Source: Apostichopus japonicus
Taxonomy: Eukaryota > Echinodermata > Holothuroidea > Aspidochirotida > Stichopodidae
NCBI RefSeq assembly: GCF_037975245.1
Contig: NC_092569.1
Location: forward strand, 17,001,501 to 17,065,500
Length of the DNA: 64,000 nt
Reading direction: 5' to 3'
Made by a program: the position numbers and the translations under genes. Positions 24,925-35,219 of this stretch are shown one piece after another; position 1 is the first letter of the stretch; each line of letters opens with the position of its first letter. The notes under the pieces were generated by a model. The model saw only the letters and a list, made by a program, of their open reading frames with translations, was not told where the DNA came from and did not search any database.

Positions 24925-25258
24925 GACGAGGAAACCTATACGGACCATTAGATTTACTCACAACAACTGATTTCAGAGCCTGAACACGAATTGAAAAGAA
25001 GAGTGGACGATTTCTATGGAAAATTGGATGCTATGAAAGTCGACGTAGTACATATTCCAGTCGTATTACAAATATATGAATTATTTAAATCGAGTGAAAA
25101 GTTAATTTATTTATACACCGATAAACAGCAGTAGCAACGCATTTCCTTATGTTCGACAATAACGTACGCTCGAAGAAACAGCGGTGCATATAAAACACGA
25201 TGAAGCTATCTTAGAACAATGGAAGCATGTTATGATATCCTCTTTTGTGTCACATATG

Positions 25259-25311
25259 AATAAAAACAGGCATGTAATTTTCTTTCTATGCGAAATTTTG
25301 TATTGAATAAA
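25259..25311 (+). other. Polyadenylation signals of gene P
   Basis: AATAAA at 25259-25264 and again at 25306-25311, 335 and 382 nt past the stop. Confidence 0.45.
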
Positions 25312-26795
25312 AACGTTTAGTAGCAGCAAGTATCTTCTTTTGTTTTTACTAGAATACCGCTGAAATGATGTTTTTTTTACGATACTATCGCAAATTCTAA
25401 CATGGAGTCATTACAATGTATTCCACAGTACAACAGGTATATTAAATTATTTGGTGGCCAATTGTTTTTAAAGAACTACTCATGATTTAGATTATCAGAC
25501 TCAGATATAAAACACTTACGTTGCAACCGTGCCTGTTTTGTATTGACCGTGTGGTCAAACTTAAAAGAGGGCGCTGATGTATATTTCCTATTTATAGTAC
25601 CGTTCGTAAAGGTATCGGGAGTTGAGCATCAGTTCTATAGCTAACAAAATTCCGTTCGTAGTTATTGGTAGAAGGAATCTTTTGAAATATGTATGGTCAA
25701 GCTTGCAAATCAAACTACCTGTCTAATCATTTTATCTTGGTGCTCTCTAGTGCACTTCTCCTCTGTTCGGTTAAACTGCATACGTGTTAACTTGAACTAG
25801 TCAATCCCACAGCGTGTTTTAAGGAAAGGTCACCCGGCGTTTTTGTATTACTGTCACGTCTTTTAACTGATTTTGTTGACTCAAGGATTGGTAAACGTAC
25901 ATTTCACGCACAGTGTAGGACTGATATGACATTGACCTCTATATAAAATTGATGGGCCCCATTGCGGAATCAAGTTTTTCTAATTGAGAAGTGAATATGT
26001 CCAGCAATGGTTCCCCTTTAACTACTTAAAGTCACCCAAGATAGAGCATGTGCACGAAATACCAAACAACGTGATTCACCCTCAACCAACGTCCCTTCAC
26101 AGTGAGACCCTAAACAGGTGATCGGCAATTATTATGATAATTGGAGTATCACGAGGCCTTCGAGAAGGAATAAAAGTACACACGACACCGCCTATATGCT
26201 AAGAAACCTTCCAGACCAGGGTTTCTCTAACTTTATCCCCTCACAAACCCCATGTGGATATCAGAGTTGTCCACGAACCCCCAACGATTCGACACGATCT
26301 GAGTCATTATTTTACTATAATGCGCATAAAGATCAAGTTCATAGAGTAATATTGTACTGTCATGCGTACACCAACTTCACCAGAGTCATGCGGCCTGTGT
26401 CTGTTTCATAATTCAGTTATTTATCACATGCATGGTACGGTACTTCTATGGCAAAATTTGCGTACGGACCGCGAAAACAGTTGTCAATAGGTACGACTTT
26501 TGTACATTACTAAATTATATCATATATCAGATTTTATTTCAACAAAAAGTACTCTAGTTTGGACTTTCAGAAACGTCTCACAAAATCCGTGGGATGGACT
26601 CACGCGCCCCTGGGGTTCATGCACCCCAGTGAGGGAACCCCTGATCTATACTTATCTTGTTTGTCTGCAGAGATTCTCAAATAGCTCTAACAAAGACCAC
26701 CCAAGATACATCCAGTCATGTAGCCCTGGTTAAAATGTACAATTAAAAATAAACAATTTTGACCTACGATTAGGCTGATTGGCGATTATTAACAG
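25312..26795. other. Intergenic between P and B
   Basis: No gene recognised. A short imperfect inverted repeat around 26606-26650 (gcgcccctggggttcatgca / gcaccccagtgagggaaccc) may be part of an old DNA element. Confidence 0.35.
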
Positions 26796-26862
26796 GTGAT
26801 TCATATTTGTTTTAGCAAAGTTCTGAATATTTAAAGATTGTTGAGATGTTCAACGTCAGTGT
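26796..26862 (+). pseudogene. Relict FReD exon 3, truncated
   Basis: Second copy of the 4526 relict: AACAG acceptor, tcatatttgttttagcaaag, ttctgaatatttaaag, caacgtcagtg. It stops exactly where the palindromic element at 26863 begins. Confidence 0.6.
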
Positions 26863-27221
26863 AAATAAAATATTCAAGCCACAGGGATCACGTTGATGCC
26901 TTAGTGCAATTTTTACCAAAAATACCATCTACGACTTTTATCTGTACCGGGCCCCAGGCAACAGCCATAAAGGGCCCATGGCCCACACATGATTTGATTA
27001 TGTTAACAAAAAGCAGGATAATTCTTTTAGAGGTGTTGGCCCTGTTGGACATTGCGGTATCCAAAAATACCAATGACTTAATTTGTTACTGTAACAGGGC
27101 CCATGCAGCAACCTCAAAGGCCTAATTGCCCACACAGGAATTAATCATGTGAAAATAGACAAATGGCCCAAAAATTGTACTAAGGCATCAACGTGATCCC
27201 TGTGGCTTGAATATTTTATTT
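26863..27221. mobile_element. MITE-like element with about 52-bp terminal inverted repeats
   Basis: The left end 26863-26914 (aaataaaatattcaagccac...) is the reverse complement of 27170-27221 with few mismatches. The 359 bp element has no coding capacity. If the symmetric flanks are excluded, a TA duplication next to ttcaagcc/ggcttgaa would suit a Tc1/mariner-type MITE, but the superfamily is not settled. Confidence 0.7.
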
Positions 27222-27269
27222 CCTTCTCTCAACATGCTGACACAAGTTTTGGACATTCTCATATAAATC

Positions 27270-27272
<3 letters not shown>

Positions 27273-27341
<69 letters not shown>
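27273..27341. repeat. (AT)n microsatellite
   Basis: About 69 bp of pure alternating AT. Confidence 0.95.
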
Positions 27342-27344
<3 letters not shown>

Positions 27345-27394
27345 TTGGGCATTAATGAAAAGATATGGCGCGCGCCGATGTGCCAAAATTATAG

Positions 27395-27615
27395 CATGAC
27401 GTCAATATTGTATCTAGCAAGCAATGTTGACATGACCAATGTAGAAGTGGCATGCTGTTACAAGTTTTCGACATGCTGATGTTGAATTTGACATGTCGAT
27501 AGACGTCATGACATATTGGTATTTTGTTTCGACATGTTCATATGGAATTGTAACATGTTGATATCGAATAGGACATATATTATTAACTTGGACATTTCAC
27601 TTCCTTTTTCGACAT
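27395..27615. repeat. Degenerate GACATG-type minisatellite
   Basis: Spaced variants of ttgacatg, ttcgacatg, tgacatgtcgat, acatgttgatat and tcgacatt recur every 20-35 bp, with a related unit before the (AT)n at 27241-27260. Confidence 0.4.
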
Positions 27616-27769
27616 TTATGGAACGTTTGGCTCTCCGTAATTTGCCATTGAAACATCTTACACCAAGAATATGCGTTTTCAATGTATTATGTTGCTATAG
27701 TTTGCAATGAAACTAATAATATTTGACGAATCAAGCAACACATACATGAATTTCGTACGAATACCACAT

Positions 27770-27913
27770 TTTATAGAGCACAAGGCTTTTAATACCCAGA
27801 GAGAGAGTTGCATCATGTTCTTGCCAAAAGTATCATAATAATAATAATGATGACGATGACGACGACGACGACCATGACGATGACGATGATGATGATGATG
27901 ATGATGATGATGA
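27770..27913. repeat. (GAT/GAC)n array with a specific flank
   Basis: gagcacaaggcttttaatac, a gagagag stretch and cttgccaaaagtat lead into (aat)n and (gatgac)n. The same flank, inverted, borders the array at 54.99-55.31 kb. Confidence 0.75.
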
Positions 27914-28000
27914 CGTCGGGTGGCTTCCAATTCAACATTTTAACATTTGCAATGATAAATTCTTTTTCGATGGGAAAACCGTAGATTGCTCCTTCCTATA

Positions 28001-28097
28001 ACCCAGTTGGGTATCGAACCAATCATGAACCTCCCAATTGCTAAGCCTCGTTGCTGTACATGCCACCGCTTTTATCCACTCGTCCACAGCACCGGTA
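28001..28097 (-). ncRNA. tRNA-derived SINE head or tRNA pseudogene
   Basis: Read on the minus strand, a box-A-like GTGGACGAGTGGATAAAAGC is followed about 50 nt later by a box-B-like GGTTCGATACC, the spacing of a Ser/Leu-type tRNA with a long variable arm. The acceptor stem is not intact. The homologous place at 5453-5485 lacks the internal part. Confidence 0.45.
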
Positions 28098-30568
28098 TAC
28101 GATTTTGTGGAATTACTTCAAAATTATGTTAATTCCGTTCTACAAACCGGTGCTTATACAATTCATCATGAAAAACATACGGCTTATTCAAACTAGTTAT
28201 TTACATTAAATCCACGACACTTTACCACATCCACAACCAGGAACATCGCTAAGAATGTGGAAGGCCTGTCGATCCACCTTGCGCTTGGTCATGAAGTAGT
28301 GAAATAGTTATCGAGAATATGTAAAATGATCCATCCAGGTTTCTGACCTGGTAGGTTTTGGCTTGCCCAGTGTGTCGGGAACGAATTTGTAATTTTATAG
28401 CTCATAATGAGACGTTTAGGACAATCGCTGCAATTATAAAATCTAAATCGGTAATCGAAGGTTTATAAACATCATTTTATTTGATATCTGATCATCATTT
28501 TACCCCAAATAGTTGTACCAAACTCGTGGCCAGAAATTATTTTTCTCGGGAGTTTGGGCGACAATGCTGGCTGATTACCGCCCTTGGCTCAGTCTAAGAG
28601 GAGGGATATCCATTCCTCTTCAAAGAAACTCTTGTATAGATAAGAAAGCCTATATGTCGCATAATTTTAACTACTTATGTGTAATACAAGTGTTAATTTT
28701 ACGTGTTTATGTGTTATTAAATGTAGGTCTTTTGGCAAATGTATGAATCTTTTAGGAAGTAGGAGTTGAGGGGATCGGGGAATGGGGGATGGAGGGAGTG
28801 TTTCGACGTTTAATCTCGAAATGTTGAGCCTTTATTACAAAATACTCACGTAAAATTGTGCTAATACAACCTTGCTTAGGCCTAGGTTGAGTGGGCATGG
28901 GGGGGGGGGGGGAGTTTCACCCGTCAAGTGCATGGTGTAATTCTTCCTGGCTAAATACAAAGAGTCATTTTATCCGCACTATTAATGGGAGATTTGGATG
29001 CCCACCCGCCTGCCCCCTCCTCCTCGAAGAACATGTTCCGATATGTCGTCTAAAGCCAGAAGGCCAGGAATTCTAAGAAGATTGTCATACACAAAAAGGT
29101 GCTTGTATCCTTCTACCGTCTGGATGACCTGGTTCATCATTTATATCGGAGGACTGACATTGAGTCGTTCACAGTCTATCTCTTTTGAAGTAGATAGCGA
29201 TTTGATAACATTATGTATTCGTCTCACTTTATGTTATAATATGGTAATTATTTTGTACATAATCGAGGTATTTTCAAAAGTACCACAATATGATTGATTA
29301 AATATAATTTTTCAGGTTTTAGTCTTATATTTTACTATAATGTCGGTTAAGACAGAGCTTGCGGCTCGCTAAAGATTCCGTAAAAGCAGGACGCACCAAA
29401 ACATGTTTACATTACAGTGATCCGACTTACCCCCATCCACTCACCCACGCTTTTGATTTTATGGCTCGTTAATTGTTTTAAGCATCGATATAATAGAATG
29501 CATAAACATTTTAAAATAATTCGACGTCTACCACTCCCCCCCCCCCTGGTTATGATGAAAACATTCTATACTGCACACGAAATTTAAAGGCATTGAAGAC
29601 TCGCCCCGAACAGCGTGCCGATATCTTTAAAAAGTTAACTTTCCGTTGCTTGCAAGTGAAATTTTCTCTTGTCGCTACAAAGTGCAGACAGTAATGAATC
29701 GATACCTTGGTATCTTTAGCTGGACCTGAGATGTCCATCGCTGTATCGTTTGTACACTGTGCTGTGGGTATTGACCGCAGCCGTATGTACTGACTGTACA
29801 CCGGTGTCTACTCAGCACTGTAGCAAGCTGTGTGTGTATTTTCTGGGTTTGTGGTGGTGTCTAACACTTCTGTACACCTCATTCGAAACTATTTCAGATT
29901 ACCGGCATAAGACGTTTCTTTTTGCGCGAGTCTTCATACCCTTTAACTGTGAGGGTTAACGGAGAAGCAACTTTAACTTCCATATTTAATGTTAAAAATA
30001 GAGATGCTAACAAACCCTTCCAATACAATCCAGAAGCCTGGTATGGTAATATTTTGATATACACTGTTGTGTTATCATGGTACAGTGCAATCAAATCTAA
30101 TCTCAAATTAATCTGGAAGTTAAAGTTGCTTCTCCTCTACCACATTATTCAATGGATATTGAGAGCTGGGGATACTTTTTCTTTACCATTCTTTTACGAA
30201 TTGTGTTTGGCACAAAGTCCAGGAACAGAATGTGTGAAACAATAGTTGATATCATAAACACAGAAACAGGATGAGACTGACATAATGACATGGTCGACGA
30301 CCACGGATATTATAATACGATATTGTTTGGCAATATGAAGCTAGGAAGACAAGGTCATCAGACAAAATTTCAAACGTAGAATAATTGATGGTGCACATCT
30401 ATCGAGGTAATTTCATTCATACGCAATGACAGGGATAGACATTTGATTGGGGGCTCTTGTCAGCTGCCCCACCTCCCCCCCCCCTCGCTGGTTACGCTAC
30501 TGTACTTCATTGATATAAACAAAAGAAACCAAATAAATACACTGATATGATCATTTCGTTGAATCATA
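28098..30568. repeat. Intergenic block, second copy
   Basis: Counterpart of about 5486-8047. Includes G-runs at 28900-28912 and 30473-30484 (C-run), and a foldback element at 29961-30135. No gene supported. Confidence 0.5.
29961..30135. mobile_element. Small foldback element
   Basis: ggagaagcaactttaac... at 29961-29982 is inverted perfectly at 30114-30135. In the first copy (about 7348-7505) the right arm is absent, so it has lost one end there or gained one here. Confidence 0.5.
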
Positions 30569-30574
30569 TTTATT
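30569..30574 (-). other. Polyadenylation signal of gene B
   Basis: AATAAA on the minus strand in the sequence CTGTAATAAATATGATTC, matching the site after gene A. Confidence 0.45.
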
Positions 30575-30884
30575 ACAGTTGAAGAACAATCAGTTGTGTG
30601 TATGTAAAAAATTGCAGTTCAAGGAATATTCAACAATGTGTCTGAAGATTAATGAATTTTTGTTTGCAGTCTGCGTCTCACATTTGAACAAATAATCTCC
30701 TGTTTACATTTTTCTTGAGATGTTTCAATCCTCGAAGATGATACATCATCTATCGATACTACGAAGGGCTCGTGTCCTCCAAGTGATTTGTTGTTCTCCT
30801 AACGAAAAATATCTTTTCGTTTTACAGCTCATATTTTCCAAATGGTTTTGACAGAAACCATATGATATATTATCCGCCATCGAC

Positions 30885-31189
30885 TCAAGAGGATGGTCGA
30901 ATTTTCATCTCAACAGTTTGGGGGTTGCAGTAATTATAGTCATTAGAAAAGATCCTCTCTCCGTTGCCTCTATTGTAGTCCCCGTTTAGGTTTTCAACAG
31001 TACAAACTGTACGGCAGCTGCTTCCGTATTAGAAATAATGACAATAGTCTCCATAACAATGAGAGCACCAAAGATTCGAGTGCCACCAGCCACTTCTGTG
31101 CTTCTCTGCGCAGTTGAAGGTATCGCATCCGTCATTGTCTCGGTCATGCGTGCTGAATTGTTTTCCTTTGTTATAATAGAAATAATAAC
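30885..31189 (-). pseudogene. Gene B exon 8: last FReD exon with nonsense codon
   Basis: [19 protein letters not shown] ... [15 protein letters not shown] ... HYF then TAA at 31029-31031. The remainder to TGA at 30885 is still alignable with A without indels. Confidence 0.85.
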
Positions 31190-32491
31190 CTGCGAAGCAA
31201 AACGGCAAAACGGCACAACAACATTAAGTATCCTGATATATTGCACCCTTTTCTTGGGATATATAATACGTTTTGCAGTATACTGGAAGGGGGGGGGGGG
31301 TGAAGGAGATACACGTTGAGAGAGATTCAGAATTTACATTTAATGGGGTAATTCCGTGATCGTTATATATACTTCTTGTTGCCTATTTATTCTGTATTGC
31401 TCTTTATTTTAATCAGGCTTACTTCTCAAAGGAGATGACGATTGATTTGGAATAAAATTAATGATGTTTAATAACAAATATAGGCATATCTACAGGAAAC
31501 TATTGTCTAATGATATTAAATATTATGATTAATTTAGTAAATATTGTATTTGAATCTGAGAACTGAGAACTCACTGGGCCAACCATTAACTACTTTTTAG
31601 CTATTATGTTCACATTGCAATTTTATCAATATCTAGGGTTGACTTTGTCTTTGAACAACGTGTTTGGCTCTTCTAGGTATAATTTTTTTCACATATCTTA
31701 AAAGAAACATTGTTATGTTAGTAGTGTGTGTTCTCTGCGAGCCCTTGGTATTTAATTTGTCTTAAAGTTGTTCCGTGAAGATATAAGGTCGTGTTTCTCT
31801 TCCAAAATATTTCCTGTTCTTAGACTGATGCTTGCTCATTCAGCATATATTCTTTTTCATCGGCTAGTCAGACTACTTCAATATTTGTAAATGATACCAA
31901 CGGTATCCAGCTGATACGGTGATATAGTAAATATCTAACACTGTACTGTTTATTAAAAGTAACAGATCCAGATGAAACGAGAATTTTGGCAATTGCTCAC
32001 TGGTTCAAATCTCGTTCGAGACAAAACGTTCATTGCTTTTTTATATTAAAACGCCAACACTAGCGAATGTAAAGATAGTTCTTCACATCAGTCGCAACTT
32101 ATTAAGATACTTAAATATGTGTGGAATTTTTTCTTTACTGTTTCTATCTGTTTTGTGTTTTAATTAATGCGTGAACATTATCATATATACCCTCAGAAAT
32201 GGATTATAAACTTGATACAATTTCTTGGTGTGCATGAATTGTTAATGTGGGTGGAGGGGGGGGGGGGGGAAAGGCGGGCGTGCTGGGCGTTACATCAAAC
32301 CCTCTTTGTAAGGGTTTCTGATCCAGTGTATTTAGAGCATATTTTGTAGGTAATATTTAACATACATTTAACAACAAGATGTGTTGAAACAGCGACAAAC
32401 ATTTTCTCATGAAGTTTATTGTGAACATACTAGTAACTTTAATTTGACTTATCATCCAAGGCAAGGCGCAAATATCAAATATGTAACAAAC
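31190..32491 (-). other. Gene B intron 7
   Basis: 1302 nt. It contains G-runs at about 31290-31300 and 32256-32268 and an uninterrupted equivalent of the LINE target (cattaactactttttag at about 31586-31602). Confidence 0.6.
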
Positions 32492-32753
32492 CTGTATTTC
32501 CACTGTGAGATCCCAGTTTATTCATTCTGTACTTGCTGCTTTCAGACTCGATTTGAAATTCTGTATATTCAGCATATTTAGCCGATCCACTAGAAGTAGT
32601 GATGTCAAAGCGAAGCTTGTAGTTTTTCTGGTTCGTCAAGTAATGAAGCTTTTCATTTCCTAGCCATAAGTTCCTGCTGTCACCAAACCCGTCTCTGTAC
32701 TCAGTCCAGTTTTGATAAAAACTCGTAGAGCCGTCGTTACGACGTTGAAACAC
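32492..32753 (-). CDS. Gene B exon 7: second FReD, central part
   Basis: [19 protein letters not shown] ... [14 protein letters not shown]. Weak GTTTGT donor. Confidence 0.85.
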
Positions 32754-33094
32754 CTGGAAGGATATCGGGTACGAATAATAAAAGAAATATAATGATGGGA
32801 GTAGTTGAAGCATGCTAACAGACAAATTCAATCTAAGAATACCGCACGACTAAATATATATAGAATAATATATTTCAGTGTGATAAACTTAAGACATTTC
32901 TTTGCGCTGTTTTTTCTGAGGAGGATGGTAATGTAAATGGGTTGTCATCATTTACATCTACTCAAGTGTTTTTAATATACTGAATACATGGTAAACATAA
33001 AGACGTACTTTCATTACCGTTTACAATAGCATTATTCATAAAACAATCACAAAAACATAGTTGAAACATTCATAGTGTTTCAATAAAGACTTAC

Positions 33095-33400
33095 GGTCCA
33101 TCCTCCACCGTTTTCCATTTTACAATTTACGTCGAATGGTAAACCAGGCCATCCAGTAGGCATGATTGTATACACGCCATCTTCCCTTTGTCTAGCGTCA
33201 TACACATCCTGACAGTCTGTATACAAGGGCTCACAAGTTTCACCGTCACCTTCGTACCCCGCATTACAATTACACTGTCGTACTTCATTCTCGACATCAC
33301 ACACAGCATTGGTACTACAGCTGTAGACTGCACAGGTCAGTTGGTTATCGTTACAAGAACACCTTTGCGTGCATTCATCGTTAACGGATGCTTCTCCATT
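33095..33400 (-). CDS. Gene B exon 6: VWC/EGF-like and start of second FReD
   Basis: [15 protein letters not shown] then [20 protein letters not shown] ... GGGWT. N replaces Y of A in the EGF-like part. Confidence 0.85.
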
Positions 33401-33555
33401 CTAAAATTAAATTGATGAAAATATAAAAAGACATATATTTCAAATGGTGATTGTGCTTACACTTTGCGTTATCGTAACGTTATTTAACTTAAGTTTTATT
33501 TCTGTTGCGTTTGCATTGTCACTTGATATTGAAATTACTGGTGCAAAATACTCAC

Positions 33556-33770
33556 CGGTACAACCAGGTTGGCCTCTGTTACGAAACACCCACATTCACT
33601 CTTATTGATACAGTCACTCCCTTGCATTACGAAACCAGCTGGACAGGTGCAACCCTCAGTATCCAAGCAGTCACTATTACAACCAGATTGTCCGTTGGGA
33701 TCTTCACATGTTGCTTGGCAAGTACATGTTCCGTAGACCATGTTCGTAGGACATGTAGAGATCAATGTAC
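33556..33770 (-). CDS. Gene B exon 5: TIL domain
   Basis: [19 protein letters not shown] ... [16 protein letters not shown] ... ECGCF. All cysteines of A are kept. Confidence 0.8.
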
Positions 33771-34013
33771 CTGTCAGTTGGTAAGACCAAAAAAATAATT
33801 CCAATTTTGACGAGCATGATTGCAATTACCTCTGCCATGAAATACAATCATTTTAAAGTAAAATGGTTAAATAAGAAGAAGTAACGTTGAGAAGATTATG
33901 CAGATTGTAGAAAACGACTTAAATGGTTATAATTGTTAAATAATAAAGTTTTGATTGTATTAACATTAACATTAACGTTTTCTTTTTACTTTTTATTATC
34001 ATTTTGTACTTAC

Positions 34014-34278
34014 GTGCATTACTTTCGAGTGGTCCAATATGTGTAACCTTATATTGCCCCCATTCATCAGTGATACGAAAACCTCTATATATTGTATAGA
34101 AAGAAGCTCCATTTGATAATTCTATATCCACACGAAGTTCGTAGTCTGCTTGGTTCGTCAAATATGACAACTTTTCATTGCCGAGCCAAAATTCGGTTGA
34201 GAGAAAACCAAATCCATCTTCATACTGTGACCAACTCCTATTGAAATTAACAGAACCGCTGTCGCGGCGTTGTATGAC
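34014..34278 (-). CDS. Gene B exon 4: first FReD, central part
   Basis: [20 protein letters not shown] ... [13 protein letters not shown]; phase-1 end spliced to the TIL exon as in A. Confidence 0.85.
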
Positions 34279-34538
34279 CTATAATAGAAAAGAAATATAT
34301 TGCGAACACTATCAACACTTCAATACAACACACAAATATGAAAAGGTCAATTCATTTTGTCCAGTCATGTAACTATTAACAAAGATCGTTTCCGAAAATA
34401 CTACCCCAACCACGACGTTACTGAGTTGAGGATGCGATTGTTGGTAAACCCTACACATTTTCAAGTCATAACACCTATATGCTAACATAAATCTTAATCA
34501 CTCTAAACTATGACATCAGCATTTCCATTTAGACGTAC

Positions 34539-34708
34539 CGTCCATCCTCCTCCGCCAACGTCGTTGTTGCAGTACACCTCAAATGGTTCTTCAAATCCCC
34601 CTGGCTTGATAATGTATACTCCGCTAGAGTTGGACGTAGAACACTGACTTTGAACGTCTCGGCAGTCTTTTGGATATTCAGAACGTTGATAAAAGAAGTA
34701 ATGAGCCA
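34539..34708 (-). CDS. Gene B exon 3: first FReD, opening part
   Basis: [19 protein letters not shown] ... KPGGFEEPFEVYCNND ... GGGWT. A few substitutions against A, none at cysteines. Confidence 0.85.
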
Positions 34709-35173
34709 CTGTAATAAAGAATTACAAATATTGAAAAATTATATAATATGCATGCTTTGTGTTCAATTTGTAACTAAAACGTGTCAACGTTAACTGATAC
34801 TTGACCGTTAAAGAAAATCCTGCCAAGAAACATGAACACCTAATATCAAATTTGGTAAATATATCATTTCCTGTGTTAGAACACGTTTGCATTCATATAT
34901 TTTCTCTTTCTCTTTTCCCTCTCTCTCTTTTCTAATATTGTTTGGGGGTGGGGCGATATTATTTATATTATAAAACAATTGTCAAAAATTTAAGTTGTAA
35001 AGTTTATCTTACACAGATGCTGTCAATAAAACAGAAACAAAAACAGAAATAAAAACATAAATTTATCTTGGAAATAACGAAACTCACTCATATTGGTTAA
35101 CTACCTGTTTTTTTTTATATCTAGATGAAATGGCAAAACAAAGCAATTAAGGTCAATGGGTAAAATATCTTAC

Positions 35174-35219
35174 TTTGAGTGTCATCTGTAGTTGAAGGTA
35201 AACTTCTCCGATGAACAGT
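35174..35219 (-). CDS. Gene B exon 2: linker
   Basis: 46 nt, identical in reading to gene A exon 2 ([15 protein letters not shown]). Confidence 0.65.

Noticed and set aside
26118-26733. Two moderate plus-strand frames downstream of gene P
   Set aside because: No domain, no conservation and no splice pattern; composition as expected of intergenic DNA.
2957-32268. Recurrent G- or C-runs of 8-13 bases as possible regulatory G-quadruplexes
   Set aside because: They occur as parts of dispersed or duplicated blocks and vary in length between copies; no positional link to promoters.
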